A stretch of DNA of 64,000 nt from Sinomonas albida. GTDB lineage: Bacteria; Actinomycetota; Actinomycetes; Actinomycetales; Micrococcaceae. The notes below the pieces were generated by a model. The model saw nothing but the letters and a program-made list of their open reading frames with translations, searched no databases and was not told the origin of the DNA. The stretch covers positions 1-64,000 of the forward strand of contig NZ_SWDW01000010.1 in assembly GCF_004919045.1 (NCBI RefSeq), read 5' to 3'. Shown one piece after another: positions 17,975-26,951 of the stretch (within the stretch, counting starts at the first letter, position 1; every line of letters starts with the position of its first letter). Position numbers and translations under genes: made by a program.

Positions 17975-20900
17975 AGCGCGACCTCCTCGGCGGGCTCGGC
18001 GCGCTCCACGACCGCGCTCGGCTCGACGTCGGCCTCGTTGAGCTCGAGCTCGACGCTCAGCGTCTCGCCCATCAGCAGCTCGGCATGCGCGAGCGCAGCG
18101 GCGACCAGGGCGGGGCGCGCGGTGACGCTCGTCCGAATCCGATCGCTCACGTTGAGGTCGGCGTCCTTGCGCGCCTGCTGGATGACGCGCACGAGGTCAC
18201 GGGCCAGGCCCTCTGCCTCGAGTTCGGGCGTCACCTCGGTGTCAAGGACCACGAAGCCGCCGCCGGGCAGCATCGCCACCGCCGCCGAGCCGCCGGCCCT
18301 CGCGGAGTCGACCACCGTCTCGAGCGCGTACTCGTGCGGCTCGAGGGCGATGCCGCCCGAGGTGACCTGGCCGCCGTCGTCCACGGACCAGTCACCGGAC
18401 TTGGAGCCCTTGATGGCCTGCTGGACGTTCTTGCCCAGACGCGGGCCGGCGGCGCGAGCGTTCACCACGAGCTTCTGCTCGATGCCGAACTCCTCGGGCG
18501 CAGCCTCGTCGGCGTCGAGCACGCGCACCGACTTGAGGTTGAGCTCGTCGGCGATCACGGGCTCGGAGCCGGCGAGCGCTGCAGCCCCGGGCACGACGAC
18601 GGTCATCGCCTTGAGCGGCAGCCGCACCCGCAGCTTCGCGGCCTTGCGGAGCGACGAACCGGCCGAGCACACGGCCTGGGTCCGGTCCATCTGGTCCACG
18701 AGCGCGGGCTCGTCCACGAAGAGCGCAGCGTCGGGCCAGTCGGTGAGATGCACGGAGCGCCCGCCCGTGAGGCCACGCCACATCTCCTCGGACACGAGCG
18801 GCAGGAGCGGCGCGGCCACGCGGCACACGGCCTCGAGGGCGGTGTACAGCGCGTCGAAGGCATCCGTGTCCTCGTCGAAGAAGCGCTGGCGGCTCCGGCG
18901 GACGTACCAGTTCGTGAGCATGTCGAGGTAGACGCGCAGGGCCTCGCACGCGTTCGAGATGTCGTACGCGTCGAGGTGCCCGCGCATCCCGCCCACGAGA
19001 CGCCCGGTCTCCGCGAGGAGGTACCGGTCGAGGGGGTCTGTGTAGCCGTCGTAGCGGAGCTTCGCCTCGTAGCCGCCGGCCGCCGCACCGTTTCCGGACC
19101 CGTTCGCGACCCGAGTCGCGGCGTTCGCGTAGAGGGTGAAGAAGCTGTACACGTTCCAGAGCGGCAGCATGACCTGGCGCACGCCGTCGCGGATGCCCTG
19201 CTCGGTGACGATGAGGTTGCCGCCGCGCAGGATCGGGCTCGCCATGAGGAACCAACGCATGGCGTCGGAGCCGTCGCGGTCGAGCACCTCGGAGACGTCC
19301 GGGTAGTTGCGCAGGCTCTTGGACATCTTCTGCCCGTCCGAGCCGAGCACGATCCCATGGCTGATGACGTTCCGGAACGCGGGTCGGTCGAACAGTGCGG
19401 TGCCCAGCACGTGCAGGAGGTAGAACCAGCCGCGGGTCTGCCCGATGTACTCGACGATGAAGTCCGAGGGGTTGTGGGTCTCGAACCAGTGCTGGTTCTC
19501 CATCGGGTAGTGCACCTGCGCATAGGGCATCGACCCGGAGTCGAACCAGACGTCGAGCACGTCCGTGACGCGACGCATGGTGGACTGGCCCGTCGGATCG
19601 TCCGGGTTGGGGCGCGTGAGCTCGTCGATGAACGGCCGGTGCAGGTCCGGCAGCCCCTCGTGGTTGACGGGCACGCGGCCGAAGTCCCGCTCGAGCTCGG
19701 CGAGCGACCCGTACACGTCCGTGCGCGGGTACTCGGGGTTGTCGGAGACCCACACCGGGATCGGCGAGCCCCAGTAGCGGTTGCGGCTGATCGACCAGTC
19801 GCGGGCGTTCTCAAGCCACTTGCCGAACTGGCCGTGCTTGACGTTGCCCGGGATCCAGTTGATCTGCTCGTTGAGCTCGACCATCCGGTCCTTGAACTTC
19901 GTGACCTGGACGTACCAGGACGAGACGGCGCGGTAGATGAGCGGGTTGCGGCAGCGCCAGCAGTGCGGGTAGCTGTGCACGTAGCTCGCCTGCTTGACTA
20001 GCCGTGCCTGCTCCCGGAGCACGCGCGTGATCGGCTTGTTGGCCTCAAAGACCTGGAGGCCCACGATCTCGCCGAGGGGCGCGTCCTTGCCCTGCGCCGC
20101 ATCACCGGAGGCAAACAGCGGGAGGAACTTCGCGCCGTCGTCCACGGAGATGATGACCGGGATGCCCGCGGCCTCGCAGACGCGCTGGTCGTCCTCGCCG
20201 TAGGCCGGGGCCTGATGGACAATCCCCGTGCCGTCTGTCGTGGTGACGTAGTCCGCGACGAGGATCTGCCACGCCTGCTCGGTGCCCCACGTCTCGGCAT
20301 CAGTGAAGTAGTCCCACAGCGGTTCGTACCGGATGCCGCTGAGCTCAGAGCCGAGGAAGGTGCGCTCGACGGCGGCCGCAGCGGCCGCCGCTGCGGAAAC
20401 CTCGCCGTCGTCGTACCCGAGGTCCTTCGCGTAACCCGCGAGAAGATCCTCGGCGAGGAGGAAGCGCGCGTCGCCGGGGATCGCAGAGGCCTTCACACCG
20501 TGGGGCCCCGCGGGCACGACGGCGTAGCGCACCTCGGGCCCGACCGCGAGGGCCGCGTTGGTGGGCAGCGTCCAGGGCGTGGTGGTCCACGCGAGCGCGA
20601 GGACCCCGGCGAGCGCTTGGGAGACCTCCGATTCGCCGGCGAGCAGGGGGAACGTGACGGTGACGGTCTGGTCCTGACGGTCCTTGTAGACGTCGTCGTC
20701 CATGCGCAGCTCGTGGTTGGAGAGCGGCGTCTCGTCCTTCCAGCAATACGGCAGCACGCGGTAGCCGCTATACGTGAGCCCCTTCTCATGCAGCGTCTTG
20801 AACGCCCACATCACGGACTCCATGTACTCGACATTGAGCGTCTTGTAGTCGTTCTCGAAGTCCACCCAGCGAGCCTGGCGCTTGACGTACGCCTCCCACT

Positions 20901-21348
20901 CCCGGGTGTACTTCAGCACCGAGGCGCGGCAGGCCTCGTTGAACTTGTCGATGCCCATGCGGTCGATGTGGGCCTTGTCGCTCATGCCGAGCTGCTTCAT
21001 GACCTCGAGCTCGGCTGGCAGGCCGTGGGTGTCCCAGCCGAAGCGGCGCTCGACGCGCTTTCCGCGCTGCGTCTGGTAGCGGGCCACGAGGTCCTTGGCG
21101 TAGCCAGTGAGGAGGTGCCCGTAGTGGGGCAGGCCGTTGGCGAACGGCGGGCCGTCGTAGAACACGAACTCGCCGGAACCGTCCTGCCCGGCGTCGCGGT
21201 TGTCGATCGAGGCCTGGAAGGTGCCGTCCTCGTCCCAGTACTTGAGGATCCTCTCCTCGAGCTCCGGGAAGCGCACGGAAGCCAACGAGCCTGCGCTGGC
21301 TGACTTGTCTGCGTTCGGCGCGGTGGTGGCCTTGGGGTACACGCTCAC
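17971..21348 (-). CDS. ileS: Isoleucine--tRNA ligase
   Basis: This class Ia synthetase of 1125 residues charges tRNA-Ile and edits valine. The HIGH-type motif appears as HYGH near residue 73 and KMSKS near 672. WDTHGLPAE, the editing domain with [12 protein letters not shown], and the anticodon-binding module ([12 protein letters not shown]) are present. There is no C-terminal zinc finger of the E. coli kind; the tail is of the longer actinobacterial/eukaryote-like type. The GTG start lies downstream of a T-box leader that regulates it. It is first in an ileS-folC-DUF4233-ndk series with overlapping ends. Confidence 0.97.
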   Translation of the reverse strand: MSVYPKATTAPNADKSASAGSLASVRFPELEERILKYWDEDGTFQASIDNRDAGQDGSGEFVFYDGPPFANGLPHYGHLLTGYAKDLVARYQTQRGKRVERRFGWDTHGLPAELEVMKQLGMSDKAHIDRMGIDKFNEACRASVLKYTREWEAYVKRQARWVDFENDYKTLNVEYMESVMWAFKTLHEKGLTYSGYRVLPYCWKDETPLSNHELRMDDDVYKDRQDQTVTVTFPLLAGESEVSQALAGVLALAWTTTPWTLPTNAALAVGPEVRYAVVPAGPHGVKASAIPGDARFLLAEDLLAGYAKDLGYDDGEVSAAAAAAAAVERTFLGSELSGIRYEPLWDYFTDAETWGTEQAWQILVADYVTTTDGTGIVHQAPAYGEDDQRVCEAAGIPVIISVDDGAKFLPLFASGDAAQGKDAPLGEIVGLQVFEANKPITRVLREQARLVKQASYVHSYPHCWRCRNPLIYRAVSSWYVQVTKFKDRMVELNEQINWIPGNVKHGQFGKWLENARDWSISRNRYWGSPIPVWVSDNPEYPRTDVYGSLAELERDFGRVPVNHEGLPDLHRPFIDELTRPNPDDPTGQSTMRRVTDVLDVWFDSGSMPYAQVHYPMENQHWFETHNPSDFIVEYIGQTRGWFYLLHVLGTALFDRPAFRNVISHGIVLGSDGQKMSKSLRNYPDVSEVLDRDGSDAMRWFLMASPILRGGNLIVTEQGIRDGVRQVMLPLWNVYSFFTLYANAATRVANGSGNGAAAGGYEAKLRYDGYTDPLDRYLLAETGRLVGGMRGHLDAYDISNACEALRVYLDMLTNWYVRRSRQRFFDEDTDAFDALYTALEAVCRVAAPLLPLVSEEMWRGLTGGRSVHLTDWPDAALFVDEPALVDQMDRTQAVCSAGSSLRKAAKLRVRLPLKAMTVVVPGAAALAGSEPVIADELNLKSVRVLDADEAAPEEFGIEQKLVVNARAAGPRLGKNVQQAIKGSKSGDWSVDDGGQVTSGGIALEPHEYALETVVDSARAGGSAAVAMLPGGGFVVLDTEVTPELEAEGLARDLVRVIQQARKDADLNVSDRIRTSVTARPALVAAALAHAELLMGETLSVELELNEADVEPSAVVERAEPAEEVAL

Positions 21349-21595
21349 GGAAGATCCTGGCTGTTCGGCTGAGGATGCGAGGACGGCGAACGCCCGGATC
21401 TGCCGGGCGGCACCGCGGTACCACCTCGCTTGCCCGTTGCGTGCGCTGTGCGCGCTCGCGCGGGGCCTCTCGTGAGGGCTGTGACGGGCCTGCCCGTCCG
21501 GTTCTACTGGGCGGCCGCGCCGGGCTGGCGAAGCGCGCTGTTCTTCCGGAAGCTCACCGGTGATGGCCGGGTCGATGCTTTGCTGACCAGTGTAC
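21349..21595 (-). promoter_or_regulatory. Ile T-box riboswitch (actinobacterial, very short stem I) of ileS
   Basis: On the minus strand, GAGGTGGTACCGCGG at about 21412-21426 is the T-box sequence that pairs with the uncharged tRNA acceptor end. About 150 bases upstream, GACCCGGCC-ATC-ACCGGTGAGC forms the short stem I, with the Ile specifier ATC at 21562-21564. It is followed by CCGGAAGAAC. This matches the translational class of T-box known upstream of mycobacterial and other actinobacterial ileS genes, where tRNA binding frees the ribosome binding site. The outer limits are approximate. Confidence 0.9.
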
Positions 21596-21616
21596 CCCTC
21601 GGCCCTACAGTTCCCG

Positions 21617-21660
21617 GGAAGCGCTCAGCGCCTCCCGCGCGCCCTGCGCTCAGCGCTTCC
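21617..21660 (-). terminator. Hairpin at the 3' end of the SDR gene
   Basis: Bases 21617-21631 and 21646-21660 form a 15-bp stem with one mismatch. The structure overlaps the last codons of the SDR gene at 21650 and precedes the ileS leader on the same strand. There is no T tract, so termination is possible but not certain. Confidence 0.45.
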
Positions 21661-22450
21661 GGAGGAGCTTGTGCGCCGCCGCCTGCGCCACGGGGCGGAT
21701 CACGATGTCGTCCAGGTTGACGTGGTGCGGGACGGTGACGGCGTAGCGGATCACGTCGGCGACGTCCTCGGCCGTGAGCGGCTCCTCGACGCCCTCGTAC
21801 ACGCGCTCGGCCGCGGCGGCGTCGCCGCCGAGCCGGCTCAGGGTGAACTCCGGGGTCTTGACGAGACCCGGCATGACCTCGACGACGCGCACGTTGTGCT
21901 CGGCCTCCTCGAGCCGAAGCGCCCGCGTCATGCCGTGCTCGGCAAACTTCGCGGCGTTGTACCCGCCTCCGCCCTCGTAGGACACGAGGCCAGCCACCGA
22001 CGTGAGATTGAGCACAGTTCCGCGGCCGTGGGCGCGCAGCATCGGGAGGAACGCCCGGGTGATCTTCATGGTGCCGACCACGTTGACGCGCAGCATCCAC
22101 TCCCAGTCCTCGGTCTTCGCGTCGGCCACCCAGTCGGTGCCCCGCGCGCCGCCCGCGATATTGACGAGCGTGTCGATCCACCCGCCCGCCTCCACGGCCT
22201 CGAGCAGGCGAGCGACGTCGTCGTCCTCCGCGATATCCGCGGGCACCGCGATCGCGCCAGTCTCCGCGGCGAGCGCCTCGAGCCGCTCGGCGCGGCGCGC
22301 CACCGCGTAGACGCGCCAGCCCTCGGCGGCGAGCGCACGGACCGTCGCCTCGCCGATGCCCGTGCTTGCGCCGGTAACGACAGCGGCGCGCTGGGGCCGG
22401 ACATCGGGCTGGTCGACGGCGGTGGAGGGCTGCGTGGCGTCTGTGGTCAT
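21650..22450 (-). CDS. SDR-family NAD(P)-dependent oxidoreductase
   Basis: The 266-residue classical short-chain dehydrogenase has the cofactor motif TGASTGIG near residue 26. The NIAGGARG segment replaces the usual NNAG. The catalytic tetrad region has LTSVAGLVSYEGGGGYNAAK, where Ser, Tyr and Lys are in their expected places. The substrate cannot be told from sequence; the closest broad class is serine/3-hydroxy acid dehydrogenases of the YdfG type. An Ala/Thr-rich N-terminal stretch of about 20 residues precedes the Rossmann fold. It lies alone between the DUF488 gene and the ileS leader. Confidence 0.9.
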   Translation of the reverse strand: MTTDATQPSTAVDQPDVRPQRAAVVTGASTGIGEATVRALAAEGWRVYAVARRAERLEALAAETGAIAVPADIAEDDDVARLLEAVEAGGWIDTLVNIAGGARGTDWVADAKTEDWEWMLRVNVVGTMKITRAFLPMLRAHGRGTVLNLTSVAGLVSYEGGGGYNAAKFAEHGMTRALRLEEAEHNVRVVEVMPGLVKTPEFTLSRLGGDAAAAERVYEGVEEPLTAEDVADVIRYAVTVPHHVNLDDIVIRPVAQAAAHKLLRKR

Positions 22451-22490
22451 GGCCCCAAACTACCGCGCGCCCTCATGACCGCGCGCCCAA

Positions 22491-22844
22491 CTACCGCGCA
22501 GACCGGCCGAGCACGTCCCGGAGCACCACTGCCTGGTTGTGCTCCTCGTCGCGCGCCGAATAGACGAGGTCCACGCGCGAATGCCCGGCGACGGCGTCCT
22601 TCAGCTCGCCGAGCGCGGGCGAGCCCTCGAGCTCGTCCCGGTAGCGACGCGCGAACTCGTCGAAGCGCTCGGGATCGTGCGCGAACCACTTGCGCAGCGC
22701 GGTCGAGGGTCCCACGTCCTTGAGCCACAGGTCCACGGCCGCGTGGTCCTTGCTCAGGCCACGCGGCCACACGCGGTCCACGAGGATTCGATAGGTCCCT
22801 CCAGGCGAGGAATCATAGACCCGGCGCACATTCACGGTGGCCAT
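22491..22844 (-). CDS. DUF488 family protein
   Basis: This 117-residue protein matches the short DUF488 (YeaO-like) type: VNVRRVYDSSPGGTYRILVD near the start, then RVWPRGLSKD, WLKDVGPSTALRKWFAHDPE, FARRYRDEL and a C-terminal VDLVYSARDEEHNQAVVL. The function is unknown; the RVWPRG and SARDxxxNQA motifs are the family's conserved residues. The ATG at 22844 starts right before the conserved domain; an in-frame ATG three codons upstream is possible. It is divergent from valS with a 71-base gap. Confidence 0.88.
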   Translation of the reverse strand: MATVNVRRVYDSSPGGTYRILVDRVWPRGLSKDHAAVDLWLKDVGPSTALRKWFAHDPERFDEFARRYRDELEGSPALGELKDAVAGHSRVDLVYSARDEEHNQAVVLRDVLGRSAR

Positions 22845-22915
22845 GGGCCCCATGCTAGGCCCGCCGACCGCCTCCGGGGACCGGCCGGAGCGGCAATCCA
22901 TGGAAGAATTGACGC

Positions 22916-25579
22916 ATGCCTGAAGCGAACACCACGGGTACAGACACGCCCACCCCAGAGTCCCGCCCAGCCGCCCCTCGCCAGTCCGGCCCAGCCGCCT
23001 CAGCGGCCCGCGCCGCGACCGTCCCCGAGAAGCCCGCCCTCGAGGGCCTCGAGGCCAAGCTCACCGACCGCTGGCTCGCCGCGGGCACCTACCGGTACGA
23101 GCCGGACACGAGTCGGGAGCAGGTCTACTCGATCGACACTCCCCCGCCGACGGCCTCGGGCTCGCTCCACGTGGGACACATGTTCTCCTTCACGCAGACC
23201 GATCTCCTGGCGCGCTACCAGCGCATGACGGGCAAGAACGTGTTCTACCCCATGGGCTGGGACGACAACGGCCTCCCGACCGAGCGCCGCGTCCAGAACT
23301 ACTTCGGCGTGCGGTGCGACCCGAGCATCCCGTACGACGCCGACTACCGGCCGCCTGCCCAGCCCGCCAAGAACCAGCGCGACTTCGACGTCGTCTCCCG
23401 GCGCAACTTCATCGAGCTGTGCGAAGAGCTCGCGGTCGAGGACGAGAAGGTTTTCGAGCATCTCTTCAAGACGCTCGGGCTGTCCGTCGACTGGGACATG
23501 ACGTACCGCACGATCGACAGCGCGTCGCGCGCCGTCTCGCAGCGGGCGTTCCTGCGCAACCTCTCTGAGGGGGACGCCTACCTCGCGGAGGCGCCCACCC
23601 TCTGGGACGTCACGTTCCGCACGGCTGTGGCCCAGGCGGAGCTCGAGGACCGCGAGGTGCCGGGCGCCTACTACCGGTATGCCTTCACGGCCGACGACGG
23701 CCGGCAGGTTCACATCGAGTCGACCCGCCCCGAGCTGCTCGCCGCGTGCGCCGCGCTCGTGGCGCACCCGGACGACGAGCGTTACCAGCCGATCTTCGGG
23801 ACAACCGTGCGCTCGCCGCTCTTCGGCGTCGAGGTCGAAGTGAAGGCGCACCCGCTCGCGAAGCCGGACAAGGGTTCTGGCATCGCGATGGTGTGCACCT
23901 TCGGTGACCTCACCGACGTCACCTGGTGGCGTGAGCTCCAGCTCCCCACGCGCTCGATCATCGGCCGCGACGGCCGCCTCCAGGCCGAGACTCCCGAGTG
24001 GATCACGTCCGAGGAGGGCCAGGCCGCCTACGCCGAGATCGCAGGGAAGACCGCGTTCTCCGCAAAGGAGGGCGTGGTCAAGCTGCTCTCCGAGCAGGGG
24101 CTGCTCGACGGCGAGCCGAAGAAGATCATGCACCCCGTGAACTTCTACGAGAAGGGCGACAAGCCGCTCGAGGTCGTCACGAGCCGCCAGTGGTACATCC
24201 GCAACGGTGGGCGGGACGCCGACCGGCGCGCACGCCTGCTCGAGCGCGGCCGCGAGTTCGCATGGCACCCCGGGTTCATGCGCTCGCGCTACGAAAACTG
24301 GGTCGAGGGCCTCAACGGCGACTGGCTCGTCTCCCGCCAGCGATTCTTCGGGGTCCCGATCCCCGTGTGGTACCGCCTCGACGAGGGCGGGAACCCCGAC
24401 TACGAGAACCCGATCGTCCCCGACGATTCCATGCTGCCCGTCGACCCCGTGGCAGAGCCGGCACCCGGCTACGACGAGTCGCAGCGCGACCAGCCGGGCG
24501 GGTTCACGGGCGATCCCGACGTGCTCGACACGTGGGCCACGTCCTCGCTGACCCCCCAGATCGTGGGGCGCTGGAGCCGCGACGACCAGTTCTTCGCCAA
24601 CGTGTTCCCGTTCGACCTGCGCCCGCAGGCGCACGAGATCATCCGGACATGGCTGTTCTCGACCGCCGTCCGCGCCGACGCGCTCCACGGCTGCACGCCG
24701 TGGCGCAACGCCGCGATCTCGGGCTGGGTCCTCGACCCCGACCGCAAGAAGATGTCGAAGTCGAAGGGCAACGTCGTGGTGCCCACCGACATCCTCGAGG
24801 AGTACGGTGCGGACGCGGTCCGCTACTGGGCCGCGTCGGCGAAGCTCGGAGCGGACACGGCCTTCGAGGTCGCGCAGATGAAGATCGGCCGCCGCCTTGC
24901 GATCAAGATCCTCAACGCTTCCAAGTTCGTGCTGGGACTCGGCGCAACGGAGGCGAACGTGATCCGCGAGCCGAACGATGCCGTGCTCGTGAACCCGCTC
25001 GACCGTGCGCTCCTTGCGCAGCTTTCGGACGTCGTGGCCCAGGCCGGTTCCGCCTTCGCCGGCTACGACCCGGCACGAGCACTGCAGATCACGGAGTCGT
25101 TCTTCTGGCAGTTCACGGACGACTACGTGGAGCTCGTCAAGGATCGCGCTTATGGCGCCCAGGGCGACGCCCAGCAGGCCTCGGTGCTGGCGGCCCTCGC
25201 GACGACCCTCGACGCGATCCTGCGCCTCTTTGCACCGATCCTGCCGTTTGCGACCGAGGAGGTGTGGAGCTGGTGGCGTGCCGATTCTGTCCACCGTGCC
25301 CCGTGGCCCGAGCCGCTCCTCGTCGAAGGCGATCTGGGCATGCTGGCCACGGTCGGGCTCGCCCTCTCCGGCATCCGCAAGGCGAAGTCTGAGGCCAAGG
25401 TGAAGCAGCGCACCGAGGTGCTCTCCGCGACCGTCTCCGCCCCGGCCAAGCAGATCGCCCAGCTCAGGGACGGCCTCGGCGATCTCCAGGCCGCCGCCAA
25501 CGCACGGGAGCTCAGCCTCGAGGACGGCGCGGACGAGCTCAAGGTCTCGGGGGTCGAACTGGCGGCGGCAGAGGTCTGA
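22916..25579 (+). CDS. valS: Valine--tRNA ligase, archaeal-like type
   Basis: This 887-residue class Ia synthetase charges tRNA-Val. The HIGH motif is HVGH near residue 86 and KMSKSKGN is near 611. The segment after HIGH reads YPMGWDDNGLPTERRV, which is the form of archaeal and rickettsial ValRS; the common bacterial enzyme has GTDHAGIATQ there. The editing domain (ESTRPELLAACAALVAHPDD) is present. The C-terminus ends soon after the anticodon domain and lacks the long coiled-coil arm of bacterial ValRS. The ATG has GGAAG nine bases upstream. No T-box is seen upstream. Confidence 0.95.
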   Translation: MPEANTTGTDTPTPESRPAAPRQSGPAASAARAATVPEKPALEGLEAKLTDRWLAAGTYRYEPDTSREQVYSIDTPPPTASGSLHVGHMFSFTQTDLLARYQRMTGKNVFYPMGWDDNGLPTERRVQNYFGVRCDPSIPYDADYRPPAQPAKNQRDFDVVSRRNFIELCEELAVEDEKVFEHLFKTLGLSVDWDMTYRTIDSASRAVSQRAFLRNLSEGDAYLAEAPTLWDVTFRTAVAQAELEDREVPGAYYRYAFTADDGRQVHIESTRPELLAACAALVAHPDDERYQPIFGTTVRSPLFGVEVEVKAHPLAKPDKGSGIAMVCTFGDLTDVTWWRELQLPTRSIIGRDGRLQAETPEWITSEEGQAAYAEIAGKTAFSAKEGVVKLLSEQGLLDGEPKKIMHPVNFYEKGDKPLEVVTSRQWYIRNGGRDADRRARLLERGREFAWHPGFMRSRYENWVEGLNGDWLVSRQRFFGVPIPVWYRLDEGGNPDYENPIVPDDSMLPVDPVAEPAPGYDESQRDQPGGFTGDPDVLDTWATSSLTPQIVGRWSRDDQFFANVFPFDLRPQAHEIIRTWLFSTAVRADALHGCTPWRNAAISGWVLDPDRKKMSKSKGNVVVPTDILEEYGADAVRYWAASAKLGADTAFEVAQMKIGRRLAIKILNASKFVLGLGATEANVIREPNDAVLVNPLDRALLAQLSDVVAQAGSAFAGYDPARALQITESFFWQFTDDYVELVKDRAYGAQGDAQQASVLAALATTLDAILRLFAPILPFATEEVWSWWRADSVHRAPWPEPLLVEGDLGMLATVGLALSGIRKAKSEAKVKQRTEVLSATVSAPAKQIAQLRDGLGDLQAAANARELSLEDGADELKVSGVELAAAEV

Positions 25580-25645
25580 TTCTCGCGGCTCTCTGGGACC
25601 TCTAGGCAAGAGCCCCAGAGCGAGCAGGAGTCCCAGGGCAAAGGG

Positions 25646-25681
25646 GAAGCCCCATCAGCGTTTCCGCGTTGGTGGGGCTTC
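25646..25681 (+). terminator. Terminator of valS
   Basis: GAAGCCCCATCA at 25646-25657 pairs with TGGTGGGGCTTC at 25670-25681 (one G-T pair), with a 12-base loop. GACTTTGTCG follows. It stands 66 bases after the valS stop. Confidence 0.75.
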
Positions 25682-25908
25682 GACTTTGTCGACTGTTCGG
25701 TGACATCTCCCAGTCTGGTGGAATCCTTGGAATCCAGGTCTTGTCCTGTGTCACTGAGGACCAGTCGCCGGCTTTGCCTGAGGCTGCGTCGAATCGACTG
25801 TCACTGAATCTTCGGTTTCCACGTCCTCCTCTTCCTGGAGGAGGTACCTTCCATTGTGATCCGAGCCACAACGGGGTGCAAGGCCGATCGGCGAAGTACA
25901 GGCGCGTA

Positions 25909-25944
25909 ATTCGGGCTCGGGATCGGCAGGTCCCGAGCCCGAAT
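25909..25944 (-). terminator. Terminator of the DsbA-fold oxidoreductase gene
   Basis: A perfect 14-bp stem (25909-25922 with 25931-25944) has an 8-base loop. On the minus strand it comes 50 bases after the gene's stop and is followed by TACGCGCC, so the T tract is absent. The stem is strong and also fits a bidirectional role. Confidence 0.65.
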
Positions 25945-25994
25945 CAGCACTCACGTCCGGCCCGCGGCGGGACCGACCGACCGCCGAGCCAGCT

Positions 25995-26642
25995 TCACCC
26001 AGCCTTGGGGTGCTCCGTGCGTGTCCGCTTGATCTCGAAGAAGTGAGGGTAGGACGCGAGCGCCACAGAGGCATCCCAGATCTCGCCCGCCTCATGGCCC
26101 TTCGGCACCCGGGTCATGACGGGTCCGAAGAACGCCGTGCCGTTGAATGCCACGATCGGCGTCCCGACTTCCTGGCCCACAAGCTCGATCCCGGACTTGT
26201 GGCTCGCCCTCAGCTGGGCGTCGAACTCGTCGGAGTCGGCATAGTCGGCCAGGCTGCTGGGGAGGCCTACCTGCTCGAGCGCGCGCCGGATGACCTCTGG
26301 CCGGTCCTTGACGCCCTCTTCATGGATGAGCGTTCCCATGGCGTCGTAGAGGGGCTTGATGTGCTCGTCCCCGTGCAGCTCCGACGCCGCGATGATGACA
26401 CGCACGGGTCCCCAGTTCTGATCCATCGCGCGCTGGTAGTCGGGGTCGAGCTCTCGCCCCTCGTTGAGCACTGAGAGGCTCATGACGTGCCACTGGGTCT
26501 CGACGTCGCGGACCCCCTCCACCTCGCCGATCCACCTCGACGTGACCCATGCGAACGGACAGGCCGGGTCGAACCAAAAGTCGGCCCTGCTCTTCACGGC
26601 CTCTGCTCCTGCGGTTGCTCGCGTGGTTGCCTCTGCGGTCAT
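25995..26642 (-). CDS. DsbA-fold oxidoreductase, mycothiol-dependent nitroreductase (Rv2466c-like) family
   Basis: The 215-residue protein resembles mycobacterial Rv2466c throughout: ADFWFDPACPFAWVTSRWI, WHVMSLSVLNEGR, WGPVRVIIAAS, GTPIVAFNGTAFFGPV and ASYPHFFEIKRTRTE. Rv2466c is a thioredoxin-fold enzyme that uses mycothiol and has a CPWC site. Here the site is CPFA, so the resolving cysteine is replaced by alanine and a one-cysteine, mycothiol-linked mechanism is expected. ATG 26642 has AAGGAG seven bases upstream. It is divergent from an MFS transporter across a 309-base gap. Assignment to the family is firm; the physiological substrate is unknown. Confidence 0.9.
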   Translation of the reverse strand: MTAEATTRATAGAEAVKSRADFWFDPACPFAWVTSRWIGEVEGVRDVETQWHVMSLSVLNEGRELDPDYQRAMDQNWGPVRVIIAASELHGDEHIKPLYDAMGTLIHEEGVKDRPEVIRRALEQVGLPSSLADYADSDEFDAQLRASHKSGIELVGQEVGTPIVAFNGTAFFGPVMTRVPKGHEAGEIWDASVALASYPHFFEIKRTRTEHPKAG

Positions 26643-26951
26643 GCCGGTCTCCTTCCCTCGGGCGATGCGTTCTTCGCCATCGTATTCCGCCGCTCCGGAC
26701 GGCTCTGTTTGGGATACCAATATTCTCGACAGATGGAAATTGAATTTCTTCTTGTGGAATCAGAAATGATTCGCCTACTCTGGTTTTACCCCCGCTGACG
26801 TGAGAAGGCTCACGACAATCCCCGACCGACAAAGAACGGGCTCGATGTTACCCACCCCCTGCGACGCGCTGAAGGCGAGTTCGGCGCGCGCTAGGAAGCC
26901 GCGGCAGCGTCGCCCAGCTTCCGAAACCCTGATCGCCCGATAGGAGCACCC
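26643..26951. promoter_or_regulatory. AT-rich divergent control region with two dyads
   Basis: This region lies between the DsbA-fold gene (-) and the MFS transporter (+). Bases 26700-26790 are clearly AT-richer than the rest of the window. Two perfect inverted repeats lie there: GAAATT-G-AATTTC at 26736-26748 and GAATCA-GAAA-TGATTC at 26757-26772, with centres 22-23 bases apart, about two helical turns. They are good candidates for tandem operators. Hexamers such as TATTCT at 26721 may be promoter elements. No regulator gene is adjacent. Confidence 0.5.

Larger units (their letters stand above)
25580..25994. other. Intergenic region with two terminators
   Basis: The 415 bases between convergent valS and the DsbA-fold gene contain the two hairpins listed separately. 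The middle (25690-25900) is less GC-rich than its surroundings and has a short repeat TGGAATCC...TGGAATCC near 25719. Open frames here lack start signals and family similarity. It may be the remains of a lost gene, but I cannot identify one. Confidence 0.4.

Noticed and set aside
16595-18931. A 778-codon open frame opposite folC and ileS
   Set aside because: It spans the junction of two well-supported genes on the other strand and has only GC-driven composition.
23000-25609. An 869-codon open frame opposite valS
   Set aside because: It is fully antisense to an intact synthetase, has an Arg/His/Val-rich composition from the third-position GC bias of the other strand, and has no family similarity.
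25669-26046. A 125-codon open frame between valS and the DsbA-fold gene
   Set aside because: It begins inside the valS terminator stem, ends inside the next gene on the opposite strand, and has no ribosome binding site or similarity.
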